A DNA stretch of 10,105 nt from CAZQEZ01 sp964592475 (GTDB lineage: Bacteria > Bacteroidota > Bacteroidia > Cytophagales > Cyclobacteriaceae): contig CAZQEZ010000143.1 of NCBI GenBank assembly GCA_964592475.1, positions 1-10,105 on the forward strand. The letters run 5' to 3'. The notes beneath the pieces are model-generated. The model saw nothing but the letters and a program-made list of their open reading frames with translations. It was not told the DNA's origin and made no database searches. Both the position numbers and the translations under genes were made by a program. This document shows positions 1 to 7,238 of the stretch, piece by piece (position 1 is the stretch's first letter; the number at the start of each line of letters is the position of its first letter).

Positions 1-2
1 TC

Positions 3-38
3 AATCCCTACTTTAGCTTCAGAACAGTAAAAGTATAA
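3..38 (+). CDS. Possible 3' end of an upstream gene
   Basis: The frame beginning at base 3 reads NPYFSFRTVKV and ends in TAA at 36-38. A short hydrophobic/basic ending of this kind would suit the C-terminus of an exported or enzyme-domain protein, but eleven residues cannot identify a family. A second frame (SIPTLASEQ, stop at 28-30) is equally open at the window edge, so even the frame is uncertain. Only the bases to the left of the window could settle it. Confidence 0.2.
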   Translation, partial: NPYFSFRTVKV

Positions 39-263
39 AAAATATGAAATTGAAATATTTTAATATTATTTCAAGTGTATTTACTAATAAGGATATTCCA
101 CAATAAATCATATAGAGCCTGATTTTACTTACGCAGATCACATTGATTCATAATCAATTGCTTATTAAAATAACTTACATTAGTAATGTCTCCATGCTAT
201 TTACAAAAATATTTGTTGAAGATCAGGATAAATTAGCAAAAATATTTTTAAAAACATAAAAAA
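39..263. other. AT-rich intergenic region upstream of the lipoprotein gene
   Basis: No coding frame is supported here. Two small palindromes are visible: ATTGATT-CAT-AATCAAT at 142-158, and ACATTA-G-TAATGT at 177-189. A weak Bacteroidota -7-like box, AATATTTG (one mismatch to TAnnTTTG), ends about 45 bases before the ATG at 264. The 177-189 palindrome lies near where the -33 element would be, so it could be an operator, but short palindromes are common in DNA this AT-rich. An A-rich stretch directly precedes the start codon, and there is no Shine-Dalgarno sequence. Confidence 0.45.
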
Positions 264-857
264 ATGAAAAAAATGCTAAAAAACTCAATTCTAATTTTTG
301 GACTTTTAGGTTTCTTAATAAGTTGTGGAGATAAAGAAGAAGCTCAAAAAGAAATAGTGTTAACTGTAGATAGTACTGATTATGTCATAGATAAAGCGGC
401 ATTTGAAAATTATGGTGAAGATTTGTTTCCAGGTTCGGGTTGGGATCACGATGGAATTAATATAGATTTATCTATTGGAGGAGAAAACATTATCTTTACT
501 GATGTAACTAGTGGCGAATTAGAAATTTCAGGATCTGGACCACTTATTTATTTTGAACTTTTTAGCTCGTCTTCAACTGAACTAGCACCGGGTGACTATG
601 TGTATAACGATGAAAGTCCTTTTCCTACTGGATCTTATGATTTCATGGATGTTGAAATTGATTACAGCGATGAATCTGGTAATTCAATTGAAGCCAAATC
701 AGGAACTTTAAATGTAAACAAAGTTGGTGAAGAATTCGAACTTACCTTTAATGGCATGCTAACCAACGATTCACCTATTTATTTCTACTACAAAGGAACT
801 GTTAGTAAATTTGACTATACAAATTCAAATGGTCGAAAAATTAAAGCTGATAAATAA
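264..857 (+). CDS. Putative surface-exposed lipoprotein, family unknown
   Basis: This 197-residue protein has a lipoprotein signal peptide: MKK plus a hydrophobic stretch to residue 20, with lipobox LISC and lipidated Cys21. The residues after the cysteine are GDKEE. They fit the K-(D/E)2 lipoprotein export signal described in Bacteroidota such as Capnocytophaga, so display on the outer face of the outer membrane is inferred. The mature part is acidic and rich in Ser, Gly, Asp and aromatics, with alternating beta-strand patterns. It contains an 'LAPGDYVY' motif near residues 107-114 and a 'SGTLNVNK' strand near 146-153. Both resemble segments seen in many small hypothetical Bacteroidota lipoproteins with an all-beta fold. 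No catalytic motif is visible. ATG 264 is chosen because the signal peptide begins there. The gene is a single unit ending at a strong hairpin. The lipoprotein call is firm; the function is unknown. Confidence 0.85.
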   Translation: MKKMLKNSILIFGLLGFLISCGDKEEAQKEIVLTVDSTDYVIDKAAFENYGEDLFPGSGWDHDGINIDLSIGGENIIFTDVTSGELEISGSGPLIYFELFSSSSTELAPGDYVYNDESPFPTGSYDFMDVEIDYSDESGNSIEAKSGTLNVNKVGEEFELTFNGMLTNDSPIYFYYKGTVSKFDYTNSNGRKIKADK

Positions 858-865
858 TATTTTTA

Positions 866-890
866 AGGAGGTGGATTTATTCTACCTCCT
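866..890. terminator. Terminator between convergent genes
   Basis: The 10-bp stem AGGAGGTGGA / TCTACCTCCT (866-875 with 881-890, one G-U pair) closes a TTTAT loop and is followed on the + strand by TACTTTTCCTT. It lies 8 bases after the stop of the upstream + gene. It overlaps the stop codon (889-891) of the opposing gene, so it probably serves mainly the + gene. In the other direction the following bases (TTAAAAATATT) are a weaker T-tract. Confidence 0.7.
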
Positions 891-1656
891 ACTTTTCCTT
901 AATGGTCACCTCTCCTATTCCAGCAGAAATGATCAATTCCATTTTAATTGTTGATTGGCCATAGCTTTCATTTACATAATAACCACCTTCTTTTCGAATG
1001 TTGTGATTTACTTCACCCAAAATTCCTGAAACTCTGGCTCTAACACCAATTTGCTGAGGCACATAAATAGTGAGCTGTCCAATACCTCCATTGATCACTG
1101 TTCGATTATTGACGGTGCGTTTACCAGTTAAATCAAGCTTTATCTCTCCTATGCCGGTTTTTAGATCTATTTCAGCCACATTGGTATTGCTCAAATCAAT
1201 ATTACTTTCACCGGCACCTGTTTTAATTTTAAAAGTTTTTATACTGGCTCCTGATAAATCGATATCACTTTCGCCCGCGCCCAATTCAAGTTCCATAATC
1301 AATGGTACTTTTGGATCAAAATATAAGTTCCAATCATTATTCCCATCAGCATCTTCTACATTCCATTTAATATTCTGTTTTACAGTGGTAGTTATCACAC
1401 CGCCGTCTCTTTCGTAATTTATTTGAGGCTTCCAACTTTCAATTGGGTAATTAAAAGTGCTGGTTAATAATCGGTCAGTTCCGGTATTAATGTTCAATTC
1501 TCCGGCAGCCATATTCATGGTAATTTCATGCAATTCAATATTGTTTTCTTCTATGTTTAAGTTAACATGATCCTGGCCTTCATTGGTTAATCTTCTTTTG
1601 TTATCACAGGAAATTAACATAAATATAAATACTACTGTAAAATAATAAGTTTTCAT
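889..1656 (-). CDS. Toast-rack (DUF2154-like) lipoprotein
   Basis: The protein has 255 residues. Residues 1-17 form a lipoprotein signal with lipobox LISC and lipidated Cys17, followed by DNKRR. The mature part shows features of the toast-rack/DUF2154 fold, also found N-terminal in the LiaF family. These are an AAGELNI strand near 50-56, 'ESWKPQINYE' near 73-82, and a ladder of Gly-rich beta turns: ELGAGESDIDLSG (124-136), KTGAGESNIDLS (145-156), KTGIGEIKLDLTG (166-178), GGIGQLTIYVP (190-200) and AGIGEVTIKEK at the end. This regular repeat predicts a beta-helical or stacked-sheet domain in the periplasm. The gene follows the ABC permease on the same strand after 72 bp and may be cotranscribed, though a TTTATTTG box (one mismatch to the -7 consensus) lies in the gap. 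LiaF proteins act in cell-envelope stress sensing; a similar role here is inference only. No enzymatic motif is seen. Confidence 0.82.
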   Translation of the reverse strand: MKTYYFTVVFIFMLISCDNKRRLTNEGQDHVNLNIEENNIELHEITMNMAAGELNINTGTDRLLTSTFNYPIESWKPQINYERDGGVITTTVKQNIKWNVEDADGNNDWNLYFDPKVPLIMELELGAGESDIDLSGASIKTFKIKTGAGESNIDLSNTNVAEIDLKTGIGEIKLDLTGKRTVNNRTVINGGIGQLTIYVPQQIGVRARVSGILGEVNHNIRKEGGYYVNESYGQSTIKMELIISAGIGEVTIKEK

Positions 1657-1728
1657 GTAATTGATGATTTATAAAATTTATAAATAAATAAAACAATCAT
1701 GCTTTGCATTGATCCATACAAATAAATA

Positions 1729-4173
1729 CTATTCATCTCTCAGCATATCTACAGGATTTACCAAAGCAGCTTTTATAGATTGATAACCAATTGATATCCA
1801 AATCAATAGCAAAGCAATAGCTCCGCTTAAAGCAAATACCCACCAATCCATTTGGATACGATAAACAAAATTATTGAGCCAAGTACCGGTAAAATAAAAA
1901 GCCAATGGCACCGCGAGCACAAACCCAATGACAAAAAGATAGGTGAATTCTGCGGCTAATAACCGTAGTAGAAGAGGTGCCGAAGCGCCTAATACTTTTC
2001 GTACCCCCAACTCTTTCTCCCTGCTTTTAGCACTATACATTATAAGCCCGTATGACCCCATTACTGACACTACAATGGCTATGATAGCAAAAATAGCCAC
2101 GATCCTGGCCAAGCTTCTGTCAGATTCATACTGGTTTTGCAGCGATTCATCCAAAAAATAATAATCAAATGCTTTTTCAGGAAAATGCTTCTTCCATTTA
2201 TTTTCAAGATATTGTATATTTTCATTAAAATCTCCGGATACCAAAATGCTCATAGCGTTAAAAAATACCGGTCTTATTTCTATGATCAACGGCCTAATAG
2301 GCTCGCGCATAGAATTAAAATGAAAATCTTTAACTACTCCTATTACTTTGCCTATTTTTTTTTCCAAGTCAATTTCTTTACCTAAAGCATTTCCTGAATT
2401 TTTCCAGCCAAACTCCTTAACAAGTGTTTCATTTACCACGTAAGCAGCATCAGCGTCAGTACCTGAATTTTCATTAAATCCTCTGCCGGCTATTACTTTT
2501 AGTCCGTACGTATCTAAAAAGTCATAATCAACTGCCATGGAAGAAATAAATTCAGGCTTATCGTCAGGTTTGCCTTGCCAGGTTACCATTCTAGATACAG
2601 ACCCCATCCCGGGTAATTGAGATGAAAGCGTGGAAGCCTGTATTGCAGGGTTTTTGCTTATTTCCTCTTCAAAAGTAGTAAGTCGCTGATACATTTGCTT
2701 ATTCACTCCCCCGAATACCGAATTAAAATTTTCACTTAGCACGGGTACTATCACCATCTGCTCACTATTAAAGCCCATGGATTTATTTTGAATAAAGCTA
2801 ATTTGGTTGTAAATAAAAATTGCTCCCGCGATTAAGGCAATAGACATGGTAAATTGGATTGTGACCAATACTTTTCTCAAGTTAAATCCTCCATGAACAT
2901 TGCTACTGGTTTTACCTTTAATTGAGTTAACAACTTTTATTTGGCTGAGTACAAAAGAAGGATAACTGCCTCCTAATATGCCAGTGATAAGAAACAAACC
3001 TATAAAGACAAAAAATCCTGACACACCAATTACGGCCATACTAAGTTGCAAGGTTTTATTGGCAATTAAATTCAATTGTGGCAAAGCCAGCGAAACAAGA
3101 AGAAGAGCCAGAATAAAAGCAAAAAGGCTGATAATGATGGCTTCCCCTAAAAACTGAGTGAATAATTGGTATTTTTTAGCCCCCATTATTTTTCTTAATC
3201 CTACTTCTCGTGTTCTTTTGCTCGAGTAAGCGGTTGACAAATTTATGAAGTTAAAACAGGCAATAATTAAAGTGATTAACGCTATGGCTGAGAAGGTATG
3301 AATAAAACCAATATCGCTATTTGGCTTAAATAATGCTACCGCCTCAGAATTTAGATGCCATTTTTTCATGGGCTCCAATGAAAAAGTTTGTCCTACTTGT
3401 AATTGCTCAGGGGCATTATTTTTTACAAATTCAGCAAATTCAGCGTTTACTGTCTCTGGTTCAAAGCCCTCTTTTAGCAAAACATATGTATAAGAATGAG
3501 AGATCACCCAGTTCTGGGCTAAATTGTCTCGCATCACGTTTTCCATGTCATCTTGCTCTATTTTAAACATGTCATCATAGGGCATTATCATTGAAAATTG
3601 AAGATGCGACTGACTGGGATAGTCAGATACTACACCTACTACTTTTACGGGTATATTCCCTATGATATTAATGCTTTTGCCATAGGCGCTTTCCGTTCCA
3701 AAATATTTCGTGGCAGTAGATTTGGATAAAACAACCGTGTATGGTTCTTTAAAAAAATTTTGGGGATTTCCCTGCAATACCTTTAATGATAATATTTTAT
3801 TGATTGCCGAATCAGCAAATAATACATCCTCTTCCTCGTAATCTGAATTTTTGCCTTCATAATTGATACTTACACTAATGCTTCTACTAAATACCCTGGC
3901 AGAAGTCTCAATAGCTGGAAAATTATTTTTTAGAAGCGGTTGTATGGGAGGTGGAACACGAGCAAAATCGTATCCGTTAGTTGAATGATAAATTATTCTG
4001 TAAATTCTTTGGTAGTGTTTTTGAAACTTATCATAATTAAGTTCATCATTTACAAATAGGAAAATCATTAGGCAACAAGCCATTCCGACAGCCAAGCCCA
4101 ATACATTTATAGCGGTGTAAATTTTATTTTTATAAAGATTTCTAAGACCTATTTTTAAATAATTTTTCCACAT
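1729..4173 (-). CDS. FtsX/MacB-type ABC transporter permease
   Basis: This is an 814-residue inner-membrane permease with the double-unit layout common in Bacteroidota. Membrane segments lie near 21-41, 289-311, 341-363, 380-402, 433-455, 690-712, 736-760 and 776-798. Two large periplasmic MacB-like core domains lie between segments 1 and 2 and between segments 5 and 6. The two FtsX coupling regions, with REVGLRKIMGAKK at 322-334 and KELGVRKVLGAS at 720-731, should contact the partner ATPase. The protein ends in PVDMLRDE, which is typical of the family. I chose ATG at 4171-4173 over an upstream in-frame ATG at 4246-4248. The shorter form begins MWKNYLKIGLRNLYKNK, the usual family N-terminus, whereas the extra 25 residues have no family character. 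No ATPase gene is present in the window, so this is an orphan permease. MacB-like members use ATP for mechanical work on periplasmic substrates (drugs, lipoproteins, peptides); the substrate here is unknown. Confidence 0.93.
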   Translation of the reverse strand: MWKNYLKIGLRNLYKNKIYTAINVLGLAVGMACCLMIFLFVNDELNYDKFQKHYQRIYRIIYHSTNGYDFARVPPPIQPLLKNNFPAIETSARVFSRSISVSINYEGKNSDYEEEDVLFADSAINKILSLKVLQGNPQNFFKEPYTVVLSKSTATKYFGTESAYGKSINIIGNIPVKVVGVVSDYPSQSHLQFSMIMPYDDMFKIEQDDMENVMRDNLAQNWVISHSYTYVLLKEGFEPETVNAEFAEFVKNNAPEQLQVGQTFSLEPMKKWHLNSEAVALFKPNSDIGFIHTFSAIALITLIIACFNFINLSTAYSSKRTREVGLRKIMGAKKYQLFTQFLGEAIIISLFAFILALLLVSLALPQLNLIANKTLQLSMAVIGVSGFFVFIGLFLITGILGGSYPSFVLSQIKVVNSIKGKTSSNVHGGFNLRKVLVTIQFTMSIALIAGAIFIYNQISFIQNKSMGFNSEQMVIVPVLSENFNSVFGGVNKQMYQRLTTFEEEISKNPAIQASTLSSQLPGMGSVSRMVTWQGKPDDKPEFISSMAVDYDFLDTYGLKVIAGRGFNENSGTDADAAYVVNETLVKEFGWKNSGNALGKEIDLEKKIGKVIGVVKDFHFNSMREPIRPLIIEIRPVFFNAMSILVSGDFNENIQYLENKWKKHFPEKAFDYYFLDESLQNQYESDRSLARIVAIFAIIAIVVSVMGSYGLIMYSAKSREKELGVRKVLGASAPLLLRLLAAEFTYLFVIGFVLAVPLAFYFTGTWLNNFVYRIQMDWWVFALSGAIALLLIWISIGYQSIKAALVNPVDMLRDE

Positions 4174-4308
4174 TATTTGCAGTATTTGAACATAATTAAA
4201 GCTTCCTAATACTAAATTGACGAAAAAAGTTGAAATTTTTCTATGCAATTACATCAATTGACTCATAATTATGTTAAACTAAAATAAACCCTTGTAAGTG
4301 GCAAATAC

Positions 4309-4316
4309 TAGTTTTG
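4309..4316 (+). promoter_or_regulatory. -7 promoter element for the DUF4136 gene
   Basis: TAGTTTTG matches the Bacteroidota -7 consensus TAnnTTTG exactly and ends 34 bases before the ATG at 4351. That would give a leader of about 25-30 bases. I see no good TTTG -33 box at the usual ~19-base spacing. The leader also carries AAAGGAG at 4329-4335, a Shine-Dalgarno-like site 15 bases before the ATG, which is unusual for this phylum. Confidence 0.45.
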
Positions 4317-4350
4317 ATAACAACCTATAAAGGAGCCAGTTAATATCTTG

Positions 4351-4920
4351 ATGAAACGATTATACTTTATTCCTATTTATTTATTATTCATACTATTTAG
4401 CTGGCAAGCATGTAATCAAAAAATATTTCATGCCAACACAATGAAAAATGCTGATTTTGAGGAGTTTAAGACTTTTGCTTTCTTGCCCAATCCTGATACT
4501 ACTGAATATGAAATTTACGATAGTGAAATAATACACTACCGCAGTATGGTAGCTGTAAAAGAAGAGTTAAATAATAGGGGTTATAGCATGGATACTGCTA
4601 ATCCGGATTTACTTGTAGTTGTAAGGCCACTTTTTAAGAATATTAGTGAGAATCCTTATAATAATTGGCCACCTAATTTTGGTGGGCAGGGACATATGAT
4701 GTACTACCGTGGCTTAACTACTATACCCAATATCAATGGCAGTAACTACCCTGAAATTGAATATGCCAGAGGTACAGTGATGGTTGATATTATTAAAACC
4801 GGCAACTTTCAATTAATTTATCGGGGATGGTCGGAGCAGGTAATTAATGCCAACCCATTGCCCAATGAACTGGATAATTATATTGCACGCTTACTGCAGA
4901 AGCTGCCTAATCCCACTTAA
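4351..4920 (+). CDS. DUF4136 family lipoprotein
   Basis: The 189-residue protein (from ATG 4351) begins with a signal peptide, MKRLYF plus a hydrophobic stretch, and a probable lipid-attachment Cys21. The lipobox WQAC is imperfect because Trp sits at -3. The mature part follows the DUF4136 pattern. 'ADFEEFKTFAFLP' near 34-46 starts the domain. 'ELNNRGYSMDTANPDLLVVV' near 73-92 is the helix-strand unit with the 'PDLLV' core. 'RGTVMVDIIKTGNFQLIYRGW' near 141-161 is the conserved final strand pair, followed by 'LLQKLPNP'. DUF4136 proteins are exported lipoproteins of unknown molecular function found across Gram-negative bacteria. An in-frame TTG at 4348 would add one residue, but ATG 4351 is preferred. 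The gene is divergent from the ABC permease and ends 5 bp from the stop of the opposing kinase. Family assignment is good; role unknown. Confidence 0.85.
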   Translation: MKRLYFIPIYLLFILFSWQACNQKIFHANTMKNADFEEFKTFAFLPNPDTTEYEIYDSEIIHYRSMVAVKEELNNRGYSMDTANPDLLVVVRPLFKNISENPYNNWPPNFGGQGHMMYYRGLTTIPNINGSNYPEIEYARGTVMVDIIKTGNFQLIYRGWSEQVINANPLPNELDNYIARLLQKLPNPT

Positions 4921-4930
4921 TTGGATTAGG
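4906..4930. terminator. Hairpin between convergent genes
   Basis: The perfect 8-bp inverted repeat CCTAATCC (4906-4913) / GGATTAGG (4923-4930) has a 9-base loop and spans both stop codons of the two convergent genes. On the + strand it is followed by TTGTTACAATTT, a broken T-tract. It probably works as a shared, moderately strong terminator. Confidence 0.5.
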
Positions 4931-7004
4931 TTGTTACAATTTGAGGCTTTAGAATTGTAAATGTAAATTTCGAGCCTTCGCCTTCAGAAGACTCTACAAA
5001 AATTTCACCCAGGTTTAACTCAATAAAATCTTTGCATAAAGCTAAACCTAAACCAGTACCTTTTTCATTATTGGTGCCCAGGCTGCTGTTCATAACTCCT
5101 TTAAAAATATTATCGAGTTTCTGCTTATTCATGCCCATGCCATTATCTTGAATGGATATGCTTATGTTATCTCCATTATCGTAATGTGATATCACGATTT
5201 TACCCTTCGGAAAACTAAACTTAATAGCGTTACTAATTAAATTCCTGATCACCAGCTTTATCATTTCGCGATCCGCCGAAACAATTACAGTTTGGTTGAA
5301 GTCATTTGCTATCAACAATTTTTTTAATTGAAATTGGTTTTTAAACAAACTTATATTCTCATCCACCAGCGATTTTAAATCAAAAGATTGCTCATTAACT
5401 GATAATCCATTTAATTGAGATTTTATCCAAAGCAATAAATTATCCAACAAATTAGAAGTGCTATTAACTTGTTCGGCCAATTGCCCGGCTAATGATGTGG
5501 TTTGCTCAGAAGTCAGTTGATTATCGTTAATTAATTCAATAAAACCTTTAAGAGAATTGAACGGGCTTCTAAAGTCGTGCGAGATAATTGAAATTAATTT
5601 ATCTTTTACAGTATTCAATTGTTGTAAATCTTTATTCTGTTCACCGACTGAATTATTATTATCGTTAATTTTTTTATTAAGCTCTTTAAGTTTTTTAGTT
5701 TTTTGATCCAAAGAAGTTTGCTGCTGTTGCAGTGCTTTATTAATGCTCGATTTAGCTGCATTGGCATTATACAACAAAGCTATAATGGCTAAAACTAACA
5801 ATAAAATAATGGAATAAGCGATGAATAAAAGTCGCTGTTTTTGAATTACGGCTGATTTTGTTTCTCTATCTACTTTTAATAATTTATTCTCGTTAGCAAT
5901 CTGATTTGTTTTAAATTGCTGGTTGAGGTTGGCAATCAAACCTTGCTTATCAATGCTAAAAACCGAATCGCTTAAGGTCTTGTATTTTGTAAAATAATTT
6001 AATGCTTTTTTATGATTGCCAATTTTTTCATAAAGTTTTGACAATCCTTCAAAATTATCGATCATCAATTGTGGAGATTTAATACTTTTGCAGATTTGCA
6101 GTGATTGATTAAAATTTCTTAAAGCATCATTAAACTGGCCATCTGCTAAATATACAAGACCCAGTTCATTGAATGAGCCTGCCAAAGAAAACTTATTGTC
6201 TAGCGCTATACTTAAATTTATTGATTTTTTAAGATTATAAACTGCCTTTTCGTAATTACCCACTAGTCGGTGTACACTTCCTAAATTATTATAAACAATA
6301 ATTTTGCCTGGAATATGCTCATTTTCTTGATGCAAGTTAAGTGCTTCATTGTAAAAATTTAAAGCAAGACCATAATTCTTGAGTTCCTGATGAATGATGG
6401 CTATGTTATTATAATTTGTTGCAATTTGGGTGTGGCTACCATCAAATTTTTTCAAAATCTCTACCGATTCTTTATATTTTTTCAGTGCCTGTTCATGGTC
6501 ATGCTGATAGTAATATATAACCCCAATACTATTCAGTGCGTAAGCTTGAGAAACAGTATCTTTATTCTCAATGGAAGTATTTAAATACCGATAAGCATAA
6601 TCTAATGCTGAAGCATAATCACCTAATTGCTGATAAATGAATCCTATGCTATTATAGCAATAAGAAATAATAATTTTTTCATCGACCTCCTGAGCAAGTA
6701 CTAAGGCAGAATCGAAATAGACCTTAGATTTCGGATATTCAGATTTATTTCGATAAGCCGTGCCTATGTAAAAATATGTTTTTGCCAAATCCTGCAACCT
6801 GCTACTTTGCTGAGCTATTTGCTTAGCCTTGTGAGCAAAGTAAAGCGTAGAATCAGGATGATTATATTGCATGCTTTTCGCTTTCTGCAGAAGCTCTTTT
6901 ATTTTAGTTGAGTCTGCAATTTTGGCAATAGCAATATTGCAATTAACTACACACAATAAAACAAAAATCAGAAAAATGTAAAATGGCTGGCTGATATACT
7001 TCAT
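4926..7004 (-). CDS. TPR-containing sensor histidine kinase
   Basis: The 692-residue protein begins with a signal sequence (hydrophobic 8-21, possible cleavage after IAIA at about 27). An extracytoplasmic region of tetratricopeptide repeats follows (about 35-345, roughly seven repeats). Clear TPR signatures include 'ATNYNNIAIIHQELKNYGLA' near 195-214 and 'YNNLGSVHRLVGNYEKAV' near 238-255. One membrane segment (392-414) leads to a coiled coil (about 418-468, Gln/Lys/Asn-rich). The dimerisation/phosphoacceptor domain has the H-box SHDFRSPF with His476. The ATPase domain has N-box RNLISNAIKF (Asn588, Asn592), G1 DNGMGM (620-625), F-box LDNIFKG (630-636) and G2 GTGLGL (649-654). All catalytic boxes are intact, so kinase activity is expected. 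There is no receiver domain and no response regulator gene in the window, so the partner is elsewhere. The TPR domain probably senses a protein partner or envelope state. The cysteine in 'VVNC' is a poor lipobox because Asn is at -1. Confidence 0.93.
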   Translation of the reverse strand: MKYISQPFYIFLIFVLLCVVNCNIAIAKIADSTKIKELLQKAKSMQYNHPDSTLYFAHKAKQIAQQSSRLQDLAKTYFYIGTAYRNKSEYPKSKVYFDSALVLAQEVDEKIIISYCYNSIGFIYQQLGDYASALDYAYRYLNTSIENKDTVSQAYALNSIGVIYYYQHDHEQALKKYKESVEILKKFDGSHTQIATNYNNIAIIHQELKNYGLALNFYNEALNLHQENEHIPGKIIVYNNLGSVHRLVGNYEKAVYNLKKSINLSIALDNKFSLAGSFNELGLVYLADGQFNDALRNFNQSLQICKSIKSPQLMIDNFEGLSKLYEKIGNHKKALNYFTKYKTLSDSVFSIDKQGLIANLNQQFKTNQIANENKLLKVDRETKSAVIQKQRLLFIAYSIILLLVLAIIALLYNANAAKSSINKALQQQQTSLDQKTKKLKELNKKINDNNNSVGEQNKDLQQLNTVKDKLISIISHDFRSPFNSLKGFIELINDNQLTSEQTTSLAGQLAEQVNSTSNLLDNLLLWIKSQLNGLSVNEQSFDLKSLVDENISLFKNQFQLKKLLIANDFNQTVIVSADREMIKLVIRNLISNAIKFSFPKGKIVISHYDNGDNISISIQDNGMGMNKQKLDNIFKGVMNSSLGTNNEKGTGLGLALCKDFIELNLGEIFVESSEGEGSKFTFTILKPQIVTT

Positions 7005-7106
7005 TTATTCATTTATTGAAGGATACCAAGTTAGTTAAAACCCTCTATTATTTCAGCATATTTACCCTTCAAATCATACATCAAATAAGAAATTTATAAT
7101 TTAATC

Positions 7107-7131
7107 TTATCAGGAGCCAATTATCTGATAA
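7107..7131. promoter_or_regulatory. Candidate operator in a divergent promoter region
   Basis: The perfect 7-bp inverted repeat TTATCAG (7107-7113) / CTGATAA (7125-7131) is separated by 11 bases. It sits in the 234-bp gap between the divergent kinase and sugar transporter genes. The size and symmetry suit a dimeric regulator, but no regulator gene lies next to it. It could equally be a chance palindrome in AT-rich DNA. Confidence 0.3.
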
Positions 7132-7165
7132 ATAACAGAAACAGCAATTATTTAGTAGTAATTTC

Positions 7166-7197
7166 TTTAGGAAATCAGCAAAGAAATCCTAATTTAG
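7166..7197 (+). promoter_or_regulatory. Weak promoter for the sugar transporter
   Basis: TTTA at 7166-7169 and TAATTTAG at 7190-7197 are each one mismatch from the Bacteroidota boxes TTTG and TAnnTTTG, with 20 bases between them. The start codon follows 41 bases later. An inverted repeat TTAGGA / TCCTAA (7167-7172 and 7187-7192) overlaps both boxes and could bind a regulator. Confidence 0.3.
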
Positions 7198-7238
7198 CTG
7201 CAATTTTTTAACGAGTTTAACACATAAATCTAAATTCT

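Noticed and set aside
142..158. Small palindrome ATTGATT-CAT-AATCAAT considered as a terminator or operator
   Set aside because: It is entirely AT-rich apart from one G or C per arm, has no T-tract and no gene clearly ending before it, so chance is likely.
1070..1417. Open plus-strand frame opposite the toast-rack lipoprotein gene
   Set aside because: It is the antisense shadow of a repetitive Gly/Asp/Leu coding region, with no start signal and no recognisable domain.
4174..4248. An upstream in-frame ATG at 4248 that would lengthen the permease by 25 residues
   Set aside because: The added residues lack family character, and the typical N-terminus MWKNYLKIGLRNL begins at 4173.
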